In this document: piece after piece, positions 27,498 to 36,188 of the stretch
How the letters are laid out: each line of letters begins with the position of its first letter
Numbering within the stretch: position 1 is the stretch's first letter
Source of the DNA: BOG-1112 sp964611335
GTDB lineage: Bacteria; Bdellovibrionota_B; Oligoflexia; Oligoflexales; Bog-1112
Length of the DNA stretch: 64,000 bases
Assembly: GCA_964611335.1 (NCBI GenBank)
Contig: CAZSXR010000001.1
Coordinates: forward strand, 806,001 to 870,000
Reading direction: 5' to 3'
Made by a program: the position numbers and the translations under genes
The notes under the pieces: model-generated
Database searches by the model: none
Told to the model about the DNA's origin: nothing
What the model saw: the letters and a program-made list of their open reading frames with translations, nothing else

Positions 27498-27917
27498 TTA
27501 GTTACATATTTCTGTATTTGCGAAGAAATAGTTTAACTCGCGTTGTGCGGATTGGGGAGAGTCCGAACCATGCACACTGTTTTCTCCAATGCTTTTTGCA
27601 TAGAGCTTGCGAATGGTTCCGTCTGCTGCCTTAGATGGGTCCGTTGCACCCATCACTTCGCGATTCTTCAGAATCGCATTTTTCCCGCGTAGCGCGAGTA
27701 GAACGACAGGTGAAGACGACATGAACTCGACAAGTTCACCAAAGAAAGGGCGAGCTTTGTGTTCAGCGTAAAAACCTTCTGCTTCTTGGCGTGTTACATG
27801 TTTCATCTTCATCGCTGCTATATGAAGACCATTCTGCTCGTAATGAGCAATGATCTTTCCAATCAGATTTCTCTGAACAGCATCCGGTTTGATAATTCCA
27901 AAAGTTAATTCTTCCAT
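27498..27917 (-). CDS. ndk: Nucleoside diphosphate kinase
   Basis: Ndk transfers the gamma phosphate from ATP to nucleoside diphosphates, balancing NTP and dNTP pools. The 139-residue protein shows ELTFGIIKPDAVQRNLIG at the N-terminus, the MGATDPSKAADGTIR segment and the active-site histidine in ENSVHGSDS, all intact. The ATG follows a strong GGAGGAA ribosome site. It is 63 nt upstream of tex on the same strand and may be co-transcribed with it. Confidence 0.97.
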   Translation of the reverse strand: MEELTFGIIKPDAVQRNLIGKIIAHYEQNGLHIAAMKMKHVTRQEAEGFYAEHKARPFFGELVEFMSSSPVVLLALRGKNAILKNREVMGATDPSKAADGTIRKLYAKSIGENSVHGSDSPQSAQRELNYFFANTEICN

Positions 27918-27979
27918 TGTGTTTCCTCCATGTTTTGTAAGGGCCCATAGTACTCAATTTCTCCGAATTGACAAGCTAG

Positions 27980-28048
27980 TACCGCCGGTGCGGGGGATTC
28001 TTCGAGAAAATAAAGATCGGCGAGCCATTCTTCCTAAAAACGGCGGTA
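27980..28048. repeat. Inverted repeat TACCGCC...GGCGGTA in a GC-rich spacer
   Basis: TACCGCC at 27980-27986 is repeated in inverse at 28042-28048, enclosing 55 nt that include GGTGCGGGGG. The region between ndk and the histidine-kinase-like gene is clearly more GC-rich than the surrounding DNA and lies upstream of both divergent genes. It may be a structured leader RNA or a regulator site; no known riboswitch class was recognised. Confidence 0.4.
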
Positions 28049-28146
28049 TCTGACTGTATTTGCAATTCTATCTCAAGAAATATTCAAGATTTTCGAGAGG
28101 GAGCCGAATCAAGGCTTCGAGGTTTAATAAGAGTGGAAAAGGGCTT

Positions 28147-28836
28147 ATGACGGAATCTTTGGTTGAATTTTTCAACAACAGCTTCGTGTATTATTGTGTT
28201 TTGGATTCAGAATATAAGTTTTTATTGGTGAATCCTGCATTCGAGCAAAGACTGGGTTATGCTTATAACGATATGTTAGGGAAGTCTTTTATAGATTTTT
28301 TACATGAGAATGATCGTGTTCAAACGTTAAAAGTCATGCAGTCCATTAAAGAGGACAAAGGATACGAAGTCCCTTTCGAAAGTCGTATATGCAGTAAGTT
28401 CGGTATTTATTTTAAACTTTCATGGTCTTGTTTTTGCAGAAATGGAAAGACCTATGTGAGTGGTCGATATCTAAATGAAGACTCTTTCAATACCCCTGAA
28501 AAAAAAGCAAGACGCATTGCCAATTTAAGTTTGCTTGCGATGAGTAAGATGGTGGGTGGTATTGCTCATGAGATCAATAATCCTCTTGCAATCATTCATG
28601 GCAGAGCCAATATGTTTAAAAATTTGATTAGTGAAAAAAACGATCTCAATAGAGACGACTTGATTTCTATGGTTTCAGCGATGGAAGAGACCTCTTTGCG
28701 TATTGCAAAAATATTGCAAAATCTTCGTGTGTTTGCACATGAAAGCAATCCTGATCTTTTGGAAGATTCTACTTTGAAAAAAAAGATTGAAAGCGCGTTG
28801 TCAGAAGAATTAAGGGATTTTCAGAAAAAACAATAG
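28147..28836 (+). CDS. PAS-HisKA protein lacking a kinase ATPase domain
   Basis: A 229-residue two-component protein. Residues about 5-110 form a PAS sensor domain (LVNPAFEQRLGYAYNDMLGK) and residues about 130-200 a HisKA dimerisation domain with the H-box GGIAHEINNPLAII, H141 being the phosphoacceptor. No HATPase_c domain follows: the protein stops after about 30 more residues and the next gene starts 9 nt later. ATG 28147 is taken as start because AAAGGG is just upstream; a frame extension to a TTG at 28060 has no ribosome site. It may accept or pass on phosphate from another kinase, or work only by dimerisation. The response regulator downstream is the likely partner. Confidence 0.82.
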   Translation: MTESLVEFFNNSFVYYCVLDSEYKFLLVNPAFEQRLGYAYNDMLGKSFIDFLHENDRVQTLKVMQSIKEDKGYEVPFESRICSKFGIYFKLSWSCFCRNGKTYVSGRYLNEDSFNTPEKKARRIANLSLLAMSKMVGGIAHEINNPLAIIHGRANMFKNLISEKNDLNRDDLISMVSAMEETSLRIAKILQNLRVFAHESNPDLLEDSTLKKKIESALSEELRDFQKKQ

Positions 28837-28845
28837 AGGTGACCT

Positions 28846-29586
28846 ATGGATTCAAAATCATTTTCAATTTTAGTTGTCGATGATGAAGAGGGTATACGCT
28901 CCATGATTTCGGAAGTTCTTCGTTTAGAAGGTTACGATTGCATCACTGCAAAAGATGGAGAGGAAGCATACAAAGCCATCTGTTCACAGAAAATTGATGC
29001 GGTTATTTCCGATATTATGATGCCGGAGTTAGGCGGTCTGGATCTTCTGGATAAAGTTAAAGATCGTAACCCTTTGCTTCCCCACTTAGCTTTGATTTCA
29101 GGTTTTACAGAGGCTTCGTTAGCAGATGTTTATGACAAAGGAGCGGAAGCCTTTCTTGCAAAACCCTTTGAAATACGTTCTTTAGTTAACCTCGTAAGAC
29201 GTTTACTGAGTCCTATGGAAAATTTATGGAAGGATGAGTTAGAAGAGAATGAAAATAGATTTTTAAAATATAAATTTCCTTCTTTTAAAGAAAGTATACA
29301 GGATCGAAAACTTTTACTAGGAAGGGGTGGATTCTTTCTCAATGCAGAGTGTCTTGAAAATATCCCTACCATAGGTTCTCAGGTTCGCTTTCATTTCGAT
29401 TTCGAGAAAAAAGATCACAGCCCCATTTACGGGCAAGGCACTGTGCGTTGGATTCGAAAAAAGGAACAACCTGAGTACAGCGCTGGTGTTGGTGTGGAAT
29501 TTGATTTTCTAGATATAAACTCGCGTGCAGATTTTGTATACGATGTGAAAACATCAAAATCTAAAGCCTTCATCCCGAAGGGTTAA
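28846..29586 (+). CDS. Response regulator with receiver and PilZ domains
   Basis: A 246-residue regulator. Residues 5-120 are a CheY-like receiver with acidic pocket D12/D13, phosphoacceptor D56 in VISDIMMP, S85 and K106 in LAKPFE. Residues about 145-235 are a PilZ-type domain (LLGRGGFFLNA, RFHFDFEKKDH, GVGVEFDFL), the form found in many deltaproteobacteria-like regulators that may bind cyclic di-GMP or act as protein partners. The canonical c-di-GMP RxxxR motif is not obvious in the linker. It follows the PAS-HisKA gene by 9 nt, so they form a signalling pair. It probably controls motility, adhesion or development. Confidence 0.9.
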   Translation: MDSKSFSILVVDDEEGIRSMISEVLRLEGYDCITAKDGEEAYKAICSQKIDAVISDIMMPELGGLDLLDKVKDRNPLLPHLALISGFTEASLADVYDKGAEAFLAKPFEIRSLVNLVRRLLSPMENLWKDELEENENRFLKYKFPSFKESIQDRKLLLGRGGFFLNAECLENIPTIGSQVRFHFDFEKKDHSPIYGQGTVRWIRKKEQPEYSAGVGVEFDFLDINSRADFVYDVKTSKSKAFIPKG

Positions 29587-29588
29587 AT

Positions 29589-30950
29589 TCAACGTGATAT
29601 AGGAATGGATAAATCTAGTGGGGAGGATTCTAATGGTTCATCTTCAATACTAGGTTTTAAGTCATAGGGATGCGATGCAAGCCCACTTCCTTTTTTGGGA
29701 TTAAAAATAGCATGGTCGAAATGACGGTCATACGGGAGAAATAAATCACTGTCGAGATGATTTAAAAGTTCTGCACGTATTTCAGATGGGGATTTTGAAG
29801 GCGAGAATTCTAGAGAAGCATAGCGTAGAGCAAGAGGAGATGAATAACTTGTCCCTTTGCCCACTTTTAAAAAATTTCCTATGTAGCTCGTTACAATATC
29901 AGATCCTACTGCGTAAAGATCTACGCATTTACCGTAATTGCTAAATTTACTTCGGGTGTGAGGAATATCATAACTTCCAACTGAGAGAAAATGACGAGAG
30001 TGTGTGCAGTCGTAATCTTCCTTTTTTGAATTTGTGTCCAGGCCTGAGTTGCCTGATGCTCGGAAGGTTAAATATTTATTATCATCGTAAAAAAGACCTT
30101 CTTTTTTTGCAATCTCTTCCTCAATTGTTCTGATATTAGTAAAGTACTGAGACATTGGATCAATCAGCTTTGTATCGCAATGCTTCTCCTTTATCAGATC
30201 TTCGATGCTTTTTCGATCTCGTCCATAACTTTTATTGACCAAAGTTACGTGATGTTTTTTTGCGATCTCATCCAGAATCCTCCATTCTGAAAGAATTCCT
30301 TTTTTAATTATAAGTTTTTGTACCGCTTCCTCTGCAAAAGCTGACCAAAAGGGGATCTTTCTTTCAAGTCCTGCGCAGTCAAGCGCCCTCTTCTTCCTGA
30401 TAGATTTTTTTTCGATAAGTACAAATTTTACTTTTGGATTTTTATACGCAATAAGGGATCCCGTTTGCGTGCCGTGAGACTGGGAAGATATGGATTTCAA
30501 AAAATCTTTAACTTCTTCTAATTCAGGCCCTGCAAAACTCTTACCATTAATATAACTATTCCACTCTTTGCGGAGAGTTTGGATGTGTTCGGGAATGTCT
30601 ATAGGATGAGATTGAATTCCTTCACTAAGTTTACATTCTCTTCCAAAGATAAAAGAGTCTCGACTTTCTAATTCATTTTTAAGATTGCCAGCGGGTATAT
30701 CTTCATATTCATTAATGGACTTACAAGCGAGAGTATAAGTAGCAATAATTTTATCTTTAAATACATTATTATGAGGATCTATCCCCCGATCAATCAGCAT
30801 GACAATATGCTCATGACGAGGTTCAGGTTCTGGATGAGGTTCATTCTTGTGCTGAGGTTTATGCTTGTGATCTAGGTTGGGTTGCGCATTCACGTTATCG
30901 TGTTTGCATCCATTGAAAATGAGCAATGAAAGAATAAGTGCTCTTTTCAT
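29589..30950 (-). CDS. Subtilisin-family (S8) protease lipoprotein
   Basis: A 453-residue protease. ATG 30950 follows GGGAG (5-nt spacing) and opens a lipoprotein signal with LIFNGC (lipid Cys15); upstream in-frame codons belong to the preceding porin gene. A His/Pro/Glu-rich spacer (about 20-47) separates the anchor from the catalytic domain. Active-site residues are D54 in MLIDRGID, H159 in QSHGTQTG, N301 in ASGNSG and S368 in KGTSYSSPL, so the triad is intact though divergent. A large insertion of about 90 residues lies between the Asp and His motifs. It is 19 nt after the porin gene and probably in its operon. Likely surface or periplasmic. Confidence 0.88.
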   Translation of the reverse strand: MKRALILSLLIFNGCKHDNVNAQPNLDHKHKPQHKNEPHPEPEPRHEHIVMLIDRGIDPHNNVFKDKIIATYTLACKSINEYEDIPAGNLKNELESRDSFIFGRECKLSEGIQSHPIDIPEHIQTLRKEWNSYINGKSFAGPELEEVKDFLKSISSQSHGTQTGSLIAYKNPKVKFVLIEKKSIRKKRALDCAGLERKIPFWSAFAEEAVQKLIIKKGILSEWRILDEIAKKHHVTLVNKSYGRDRKSIEDLIKEKHCDTKLIDPMSQYFTNIRTIEEEIAKKEGLFYDDNKYLTFRASGNSGLDTNSKKEDYDCTHSRHFLSVGSYDIPHTRSKFSNYGKCVDLYAVGSDIVTSYIGNFLKVGKGTSYSSPLALRYASLEFSPSKSPSEIRAELLNHLDSDLFLPYDRHFDHAIFNPKKGSGLASHPYDLKPSIEDEPLESSPLDLSIPISR

Positions 30951-30969
30951 AGAGACTCCCATCCTAGAA

Positions 30970-32166
30970 TTAGAACTTAACGACGATCTCCGAAGTGATA
31001 ATACTCGCCTGCTGCCCCGTTCCTCCCTCTGCTGTTCCATAAGCGATATCTCGAGCGTATTCAAATCTGAGTCCTGCTTCTTTCGTAAGTGGAAATGAAT
31101 AATTGGCATAGTAACGAGACTTCGGCATTCCAATGGCATACAAAGAGCCATAAATGCCCTTCGTTTCATTCAGACTGGATCCAGGCACCTTACCTAATGC
31201 AACGGCTTCTGCAGTTCCTTGATAGCCGACACCTAAACGAGACCTGCAAGATTTTTCTGTATATCCCACATTAAAGCTCCAAGCAGCAGGGCGAGCGCCT
31301 TTCAATGTTGTACCACCATCTGTCGTGTAGGGGATATCTGTCGCTGTAGATTCTCTCATACCACCAATATATTTTGCAGCAGCATCTATAGACGCTACAT
31401 GGAAATCAGCGCTGAGATCTAAAGCAGGAACTGTTTGTGTATAGGTTCCATTTTTTCCAAGTGTGCTGTTGTTTGCAACGGTACTTGTTGTGTAAATGCT
31501 TCCTAGCATGTTCTGAATCCAACCTGCACCTAAGTGAAAGTGGGAATTTGCATTTGCATAATTATATTCTGCTTTGAATCCATGATTACGAACGCGTGTT
31601 GCATTTCCATCTTTTACACGGTCAGGACCTCGAAAGGTGTAAGCCTCTGCTGAAAATCCAGAATGTCTCATACCTATAGAAAGAGCGGTTGCTCGAAAGA
31701 CGGAAAGAAGTTGCGTTGTGCTTTCAAGTAGGGAAGAAGAATCATAACCTCCGAAGTTAACAAATTGCCTTCCAAGTTTTGCATAGAAGGGAGTCTTCTC
31801 AGGGTTGGAATAACTTATAAACATGTTGTTGACGAAAAGTACGTTCCCACCTCCAGCTGGACTGCGAAGAAATGCAGGTGAAGTTTGTGCATAACTCAGC
31901 ATCATCAGAGTCGAGAATCCGTGACTCAAAGTTGCTTCCGTATTTAAACTCGAAGTGTATATAACAAGGTCATTTGCGCTCGGGCTTTTATCAATCAAAC
32001 CCATTGTCGTCGGTGTGCGGTCAGAACTAAACCCCGCAAGTCTCACCAACCCATAAACTTTAATTTTGTCATACCATTTTAAGTCGGGAGCAGCGGAAAC
32101 TTCTGCATAAGAAAGATGAGAGAAACCCACACATACTAAACTGGCTAATAAATTGCGAACTTTCAT
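30970..32166 (-). CDS. Outer-membrane beta-barrel porin (LbtU/DcaP-like)
   Basis: A 398-residue protein with a signal peptide ending near SYAEVSA, many short amphipathic strands rich in Tyr, Gly and Ser, and a terminal Phe (VVKF), as in outer-membrane porins. The FYAKLGRQFVNFGGYDSS segment resembles LbtU-type siderophore or DcaP-like porins. It may be a 16-18 strand porin for small solutes or chelates. It is 34 nt after pgpA and 19 nt before the lipoprotein protease gene. Family call at the porin level is firm; LbtU relationship is tentative. Confidence 0.8.
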   Translation of the reverse strand: MKVRNLLASLVCVGFSHLSYAEVSAAPDLKWYDKIKVYGLVRLAGFSSDRTPTTMGLIDKSPSANDLVIYTSSLNTEATLSHGFSTLMMLSYAQTSPAFLRSPAGGGNVLFVNNMFISYSNPEKTPFYAKLGRQFVNFGGYDSSSLLESTTQLLSVFRATALSIGMRHSGFSAEAYTFRGPDRVKDGNATRVRNHGFKAEYNYANANSHFHLGAGWIQNMLGSIYTTSTVANNSTLGKNGTYTQTVPALDLSADFHVASIDAAAKYIGGMRESTATDIPYTTDGGTTLKGARPAAWSFNVGYTEKSCRSRLGVGYQGTAEAVALGKVPGSSLNETKGIYGSLYAIGMPKSRYYANYSFPLTKEAGLRFEYARDIAYGTAEGGTGQQASIITSEIVVKF

Positions 32167-32200
32167 TTACAACCTCCTTTTGTATACAAGTTTATGTGTA

Positions 32201-32677
32201 TCACAGAAGAAGTGAAAGAACTTTCAAACTTAGCAAAGCAAACATAGAGGCTATTAAATCATCAAATAAAGTGGAGAAAGCACTTTTCCAGCGAGAGTCA
32301 ATCCAGGAAATAGGCCATGGTTTCCAAATATCAAAAAGCCTAAATAGAATAAAACTGCATACGATATAAAAGGATGTGAGTGGAAAATACACACTTGCAA
32401 AATACTGTCCTGCAACTTCGTCTATGACAATGCGAGAGTCATCGTGTCTCCATGTCTTTTCCATGTTAACAATGGAAAGATGTGCGACAAAGCAAATGAA
32501 AATTCCGAAAGCGGTACTCAAAAACAAAAATGTATCGAAATCTACCTTGTAAACATGGTTTAAAACGTAGTTAAGGCTTAAAGCTAAAGCAAGGCCAGGC
32601 AATGATCCGAACGTTCCAGGTGCTTTGGGAATGTGGCCAAGGCCACCTGCTGTTGCGAGAGATTCTACGAATTTCAT
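32201..32677 (-). CDS. pgpA: Phosphatidylglycerophosphatase A
   Basis: PgpA dephosphorylates phosphatidylglycerophosphate to phosphatidylglycerol in the inner membrane. The 158-residue protein has GGLGHIPKAPGTFGSL at the N-terminus, the acidic DDSRIVIDEVAGQ motif and FRLFDIWKPWPI, all characteristic, plus about four membrane segments. ATG 32677 is chosen over an adjoining TTG. It follows the biotin carrier gene by 11 nt, so it seems to be in the carboxylase operon. Confidence 0.94.
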   Translation of the reverse strand: MKFVESLATAGGLGHIPKAPGTFGSLPGLALALSLNYVLNHVYKVDFDTFLFLSTAFGIFICFVAHLSIVNMEKTWRHDDSRIVIDEVAGQYFASVYFPLTSFYIVCSFILFRLFDIWKPWPISWIDSRWKSAFSTLFDDLIASMFALLSLKVLSLLL

Positions 32678-32688
32678 CAAGACTACTT

Positions 32689-33252
32689 CTAAGATTTAAG
32701 GGGGGAAGTTGAAAATATCTCGTCACCCGCGTTGATTTTGCCAGACTCTATAGCATGGACCTGTTTGACTATACCAGTCATTTCTGAAAGGATTTTGTTT
32801 TCCATTTTCATTGCTTCAATCACAGCAATCTGCTCACCCTTACGAACAGGATCTCCCACTTTTATGAAAAGTTTAGTGACCTTCCCTGTCAGCGGTGAAA
32901 CCTGTTTGTCGATGCGTTTTTTCTTGACCTTGCCTCGTACTGCACGTGATTGACTGAGTGTGAATACTAAGGCTTCCACCATCGAAGAATCTTTGCTCGC
33001 AACATGAAAGCGAACACGTCTTTCATCTGTTTGTGAATCATATTCGATACTGCAATTGCGAATGCGAAAGCAACGTTCGAGCTTTATTTTTTTCCCATCC
33101 TGCTCACTTATGAAAAAAGTCTGATGCAAGGGGTTCCATCGTAAAAGCACCATTTTCCCATCGAGTTTTGCAGGAATAACAGTATTCGCAATCAGATACG
33201 CAGGAATGTCAATCTCATGTTGCTTGTCATGTACACGCACTTTCCATTGCAT
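32689..33252 (-). CDS. Biotin carboxyl carrier subunit of acyl-CoA carboxylase
   Basis: A 187-residue protein with a C-terminal biotinyl domain (SPLTGKVTKLFIKVGDPV, then VIEAMKMENKI with the biotinylated Lys). ATG 33252 has TAGGAG 7-8 nt upstream and begins MQWKVRVHD; the open frame extends further upstream into the preceding gene, but those residues look non-coding. The N-terminal part (about 110 residues) resembles the linker region of propionyl-CoA carboxylase alpha chains, so this looks like an alpha chain split into separate biotin carboxylase and carrier genes. It follows the biotin carboxylase gene by 10 nt. Confidence 0.88.
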   Translation of the reverse strand: MQWKVRVHDKQHEIDIPAYLIANTVIPAKLDGKMVLLRWNPLHQTFFISEQDGKKIKLERCFRIRNCSIEYDSQTDERRVRFHVASKDSSMVEALVFTLSQSRAVRGKVKKKRIDKQVSPLTGKVTKLFIKVGDPVRKGEQIAVIEAMKMENKILSEMTGIVKQVHAIESGKINAGDEIFSTSPLKS

Positions 33253-33262
33253 ATGAAAACTC

Positions 33263-34696
33263 CTAAGCTTGATTTGCGATAACGAGACCAGCAACAAGTG
33301 CAGAAAGATCTGCAGGAACATTTCCTAAATGAGCTTGTAGACGCTGTTCAAAATACTCTTTTTCTGTATCTAAAAATGAAGTGCTATACTTGCCTTTCAA
33401 AAAATCGCGATGACGTAAAAGTGCTTCGTGAAAACTTGCAGTCGTTGGTGCTCCTTCGATCAACAATTCTTGCAAAGCTCTTCGTAAACGTGCGGCTGCT
33501 TCATCTCTGTTGCAACCATGGCTGATCAATTTCATCAGCATGGAATCATAGTGCAGAGGAACTTCATAACCTACATACAAATGCGTATCGGCACGCACAC
33601 TCGGGCCTCCAGGAATGTGCAATTTCGTAATACGTCCTCCTTGAGGGAGGAAACCTTTTGCAGGATCCTCCGCATTGATACGCGCTTCCATACTCCATCC
33701 TCGATGATGGATCTCTTCTTGTTTAAATCGCAGTAGCTCACCTGCTGCAATGCGGATCTGTTCGGCAACGATATCGAGACCTGTGATCATTTCTGTCACG
33801 CTATGTTCAACCTGAATGCGTGTGTTCATTTCCATAAAATACAGTTGGTCCGGATTTTCACCTATGAATTCAATAGTACCAGTGCCTTCGTATTTTACAG
33901 CTTGTGCAACTTTGAGTGCCTCTTTTCCATAATGTGCACGCTGTTCTGCATTTAGAAAAACACTGGGTGCTTCTTCAAAAAGTTTTTGATGACGTCTTTG
34001 AATGCTGCATTCTCTTTCAAAAAGATGAACTCCGTTTCCATTCTTATCACACAAAATTTGAAATTCTATGTGACGTGAATTCTGCAAGTACCGTTCACAA
34101 AACACAGCAGGATTTGCAAAAGCAGCACCTGCTTCACGACGACAACTTTCGAACGCGTCTTTTAATTCTTCCGATTTGCGAACAATACGCATGCCTCGTC
34201 CCCCACCTCCACCGGAAGCTTTGAGTATGATGGGAAAACCAATAGTACGCACAACATTTTCAAGTTCAGAAAGGCTTTCTAAAGCATAATCGCAACCTGG
34301 AACAGTTGCGACACCACTTTCTTTCATAAGTTTGCGTGCACCAATTTTATCTCCCATAGCTTCCATAGCAGCTGCGGAAGGGCCTATAAATTTAGCTTTC
34401 GTTTGACTTGCAATAGCAGCAGCAAACTTTGCATTTTCAGAAAGAAACCCGTAACCAGGATGCACTCCATCGGAGTTACTTTCATTTATGCATTCTATAA
34501 GTTTGGGAATGTTTAAATAGGTATCGAGAGAATTTTGACCCTCCAGATGTATGGCATAATCTGCGAGAGAGACATGCAGAGAATCTCGATCTACATCTGA
34601 GTAAACCGCGACACTTTCAATGCCCATGTCTCGCAAAGTTCGGATCACTCGGATGGCTATTTCACCACGATTTGCTATGAGAACTCGTTTGAACAA
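33263..34696 (-). CDS. Biotin carboxylase subunit of acyl-CoA (probably propionyl-CoA) carboxylase
   Basis: A 477-residue ATP-grasp enzyme that carboxylates biotin on the carrier subunit. Recognisable motifs: FKRVLIANRGEIAIRVIRT at the N-terminus, the Gly-rich ATP loop KASGGGGGRGMR, FCERYLQNSRHIEFQ, ERECSIQRRHQK and EMNTRIQVEHSVTE. The start is TTG 34696, with GAGGAGG 6 nt upstream; extra upstream codons are not supported. Together with the carrier gene downstream and the carboxyltransferase at 36746-38320 it forms a complete carboxylase. Propionyl-CoA specificity is inferred from the partner carboxyltransferase type and the inositol/valine context; acetyl-CoA use is an alternative. Confidence 0.93.
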   Translation of the reverse strand: MFKRVLIANRGEIAIRVIRTLRDMGIESVAVYSDVDRDSLHVSLADYAIHLEGQNSLDTYLNIPKLIECINESNSDGVHPGYGFLSENAKFAAAIASQTKAKFIGPSAAAMEAMGDKIGARKLMKESGVATVPGCDYALESLSELENVVRTIGFPIILKASGGGGGRGMRIVRKSEELKDAFESCRREAGAAFANPAVFCERYLQNSRHIEFQILCDKNGNGVHLFERECSIQRRHQKLFEEAPSVFLNAEQRAHYGKEALKVAQAVKYEGTGTIEFIGENPDQLYFMEMNTRIQVEHSVTEMITGLDIVAEQIRIAAGELLRFKQEEIHHRGWSMEARINAEDPAKGFLPQGGRITKLHIPGGPSVRADTHLYVGYEVPLHYDSMLMKLISHGCNRDEAAARLRRALQELLIEGAPTTASFHEALLRHRDFLKGKYSTSFLDTEKEYFEQRLQAHLGNVPADLSALVAGLVIANQA

Positions 34697-34754
34697 GGTT
34701 GCCTCCTCTTGGTTAGAAGAAGCATACCTTGTGAGATCTATTGGGGTAAACCTT

Positions 34755-35462
34755 TTAGTGAGAGCAAGAATCGGATGCGAATGAAGAATCGTGACGTGCA
34801 GGAACAAAGCTTACAGTGATGTCACCATTTTTAGGTTCTGCACTGTTTTTAACAAGCTCGTAAGCGACACCATTGTAGGAGTATGCGAGTGCAGGCCAAA
34901 TGCTTCCTGCAACAATAGCTTCTGTTCCCGCTACTATCGGACGGTAGAGCAGAGAGGCTGTTGGTGCTGCTATAGCCCATACGGTTCCTGCACCGATGCC
35001 CCAAGCGCTTACGAGTACATCTTCTAAACATGTGCCACAGAATTCAAGCCAGTTTTTTAATTGTGCAGCGTTGGATCCAAAACCATCAATCTCAGCATTC
35101 TTTTTTACAGTTGCGCAATATTGATCAGGAATTGAACAAACACCATCCGTGCAACATTGGTGTGCATAGTTGACACCTTCCATAAAATGCTTTTGCATGA
35201 CGTTGTGCCAAAATTCTTCTTTTTTTACGAGATCCGACATCAATGCTGCAGCATGATCCCATGCTTTTTTAGCATCGTGTTTAATATTCTCTGCACCAGG
35301 CATAAATCGCACTTCAAAATGCCCTTTTTTCGCGCCATTTTCATCGAGAACAGTAATGATACCCTTATCGTAGAATTCTTTCTTCTGTGCATCTGTGAGT
35401 GCAAAGGATTGCATAGAAAAGGAAAGACCCATGACGAGAGCAAAAGATTTGAAAATTTTCAT
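34755..35462 (-). CDS. Secreted Cys-rich protein, unknown
   Basis: A 235-residue protein with a signal peptide ending near QSFALTD. The middle has a CCTDGVCSIPDQYC cluster and two more cysteines in EFCGTC, likely disulfide-bonded; a moderately hydrophobic segment (about 150-195) with GAGTVWAIAAPTA may be membrane-associated. No known domain is recognised. It stands between the biotin carboxylase gene and a hotdog thioesterase gene with a large upstream inverted repeat. Function unknown. Confidence 0.75.
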   Translation of the reverse strand: MKIFKSFALVMGLSFSMQSFALTDAQKKEFYDKGIITVLDENGAKKGHFEVRFMPGAENIKHDAKKAWDHAAALMSDLVKKEEFWHNVMQKHFMEGVNYAHQCCTDGVCSIPDQYCATVKKNAEIDGFGSNAAQLKNWLEFCGTCLEDVLVSAWGIGAGTVWAIAAPTASLLYRPIVAGTEAIVAGSIWPALAYSYNGVAYELVKNSAEPKNGDITVSFVPARHDSSFASDSCSH

Positions 35463-35508
35463 ACTGTGTATCCTTCAAAAATTAATTTCAACAAAGTGAG
35501 CACAGTAT
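35461..35508. promoter_or_regulatory. 8-bp perfect inverted repeat at the start of a secreted-protein gene
   Basis: ATACTGTG (35461-35468) and CACAGTAT (35501-35508) are inverted repeats flanking the ribosome-site region of the gene that starts at 35462; the left arm covers its start codon. It could be an operator or a stem that hides the initiation site. No binding protein can be named. Confidence 0.35.
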
Positions 35509-35555
35509 AAAGAGTCTTTGGTGAGAATTTTATAAGCTTTAGAGAGTGTCAAAAA

Positions 35556-36056
35556 TCAAATCTTATCAGAGAATCTTTTCTTCAACTGCTCCTTCAATTC
35601 CAACCGTGCTTTGCGTCTTTGTATTGCATCATGATGGCGTCTTTTCTCATCCTCTGTCTTTACAATAAGGCTAGGCATTGTGCTTGGTTTTCCGTTGCTA
35701 TCTAAAGCCACCATAGTCACATAAGCGCTTGCTGTATGATGACTTTCACGTGTCAAAGCATTTTCTGTTGTAATTTTCACTCCTACTTCACAACTCGAAT
35801 GAGAAACATAATTGACACAGGCTTTGATATTCACAATCCAACCCAAACGTATAGCTGCAAGAAAGTGAAGAGCGTCGATTGAAGCGGTGACTACTATTTT
35901 TTCACTATGCCTTTGCGCACATATAGCTGCTGCTATATCGACCCAAGACATAATGACACCTCCAAATACAGTGCCGAGTGCGTTGGTGTGTTGCGGAAAA
36001 ACAAATTCCGACATTTCCACTACAGATTCGCTTGGTGATTTTTCTTTTTTTCTCAA
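35556..36056 (-). CDS. Acyl-CoA thioesterase (YciA/ACOT type)
   Basis: A 166-residue single hotdog-domain thioesterase. FPQHTNALGTVFGGVIMSW with the catalytic Asn/Asp region, and the SIDALHFLAAIRLGW segment followed by SHHTASAYVTMVAL, match YciA-type acyl-CoA hydrolases. Start is TTG 36056 with GAGGAT about 8 nt upstream; an internal ATG (residue 15, MSEFVF) is another option. The last 35 residues are a charged, helical tail. It is divergent from the secreted protein gene at 36189. Role: release of CoA from acyl-CoA, substrate range unknown. Confidence 0.87.
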   Translation of the reverse strand: MRKKEKSPSESVVEMSEFVFPQHTNALGTVFGGVIMSWVDIAAAICAQRHSEKIVVTASIDALHFLAAIRLGWIVNIKACVNYVSHSSCEVGVKITTENALTRESHHTASAYVTMVALDSNGKPSTMPSLIVKTEDEKRRHHDAIQRRKARLELKEQLKKRFSDKI

Positions 36057-36188
36057 GATTAGAATCCTCTAAGAATGTTATTAAAAATAAACTAAGTCCT
36101 CGCGAACTAATAATTCTTTCTTCGCCCTATAAAACAGTGTATCACGCCATATTGTCATTGATTTTAACGTGTTTTAGGAGAGAAAACA

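Noticed and set aside
28147..29586. Frameshift that splits a normal histidine kinase
   Set aside because: The following frame is a complete receiver-PilZ protein, and no HATPase motifs (N, G1, G2 boxes) exist in any frame nearby.
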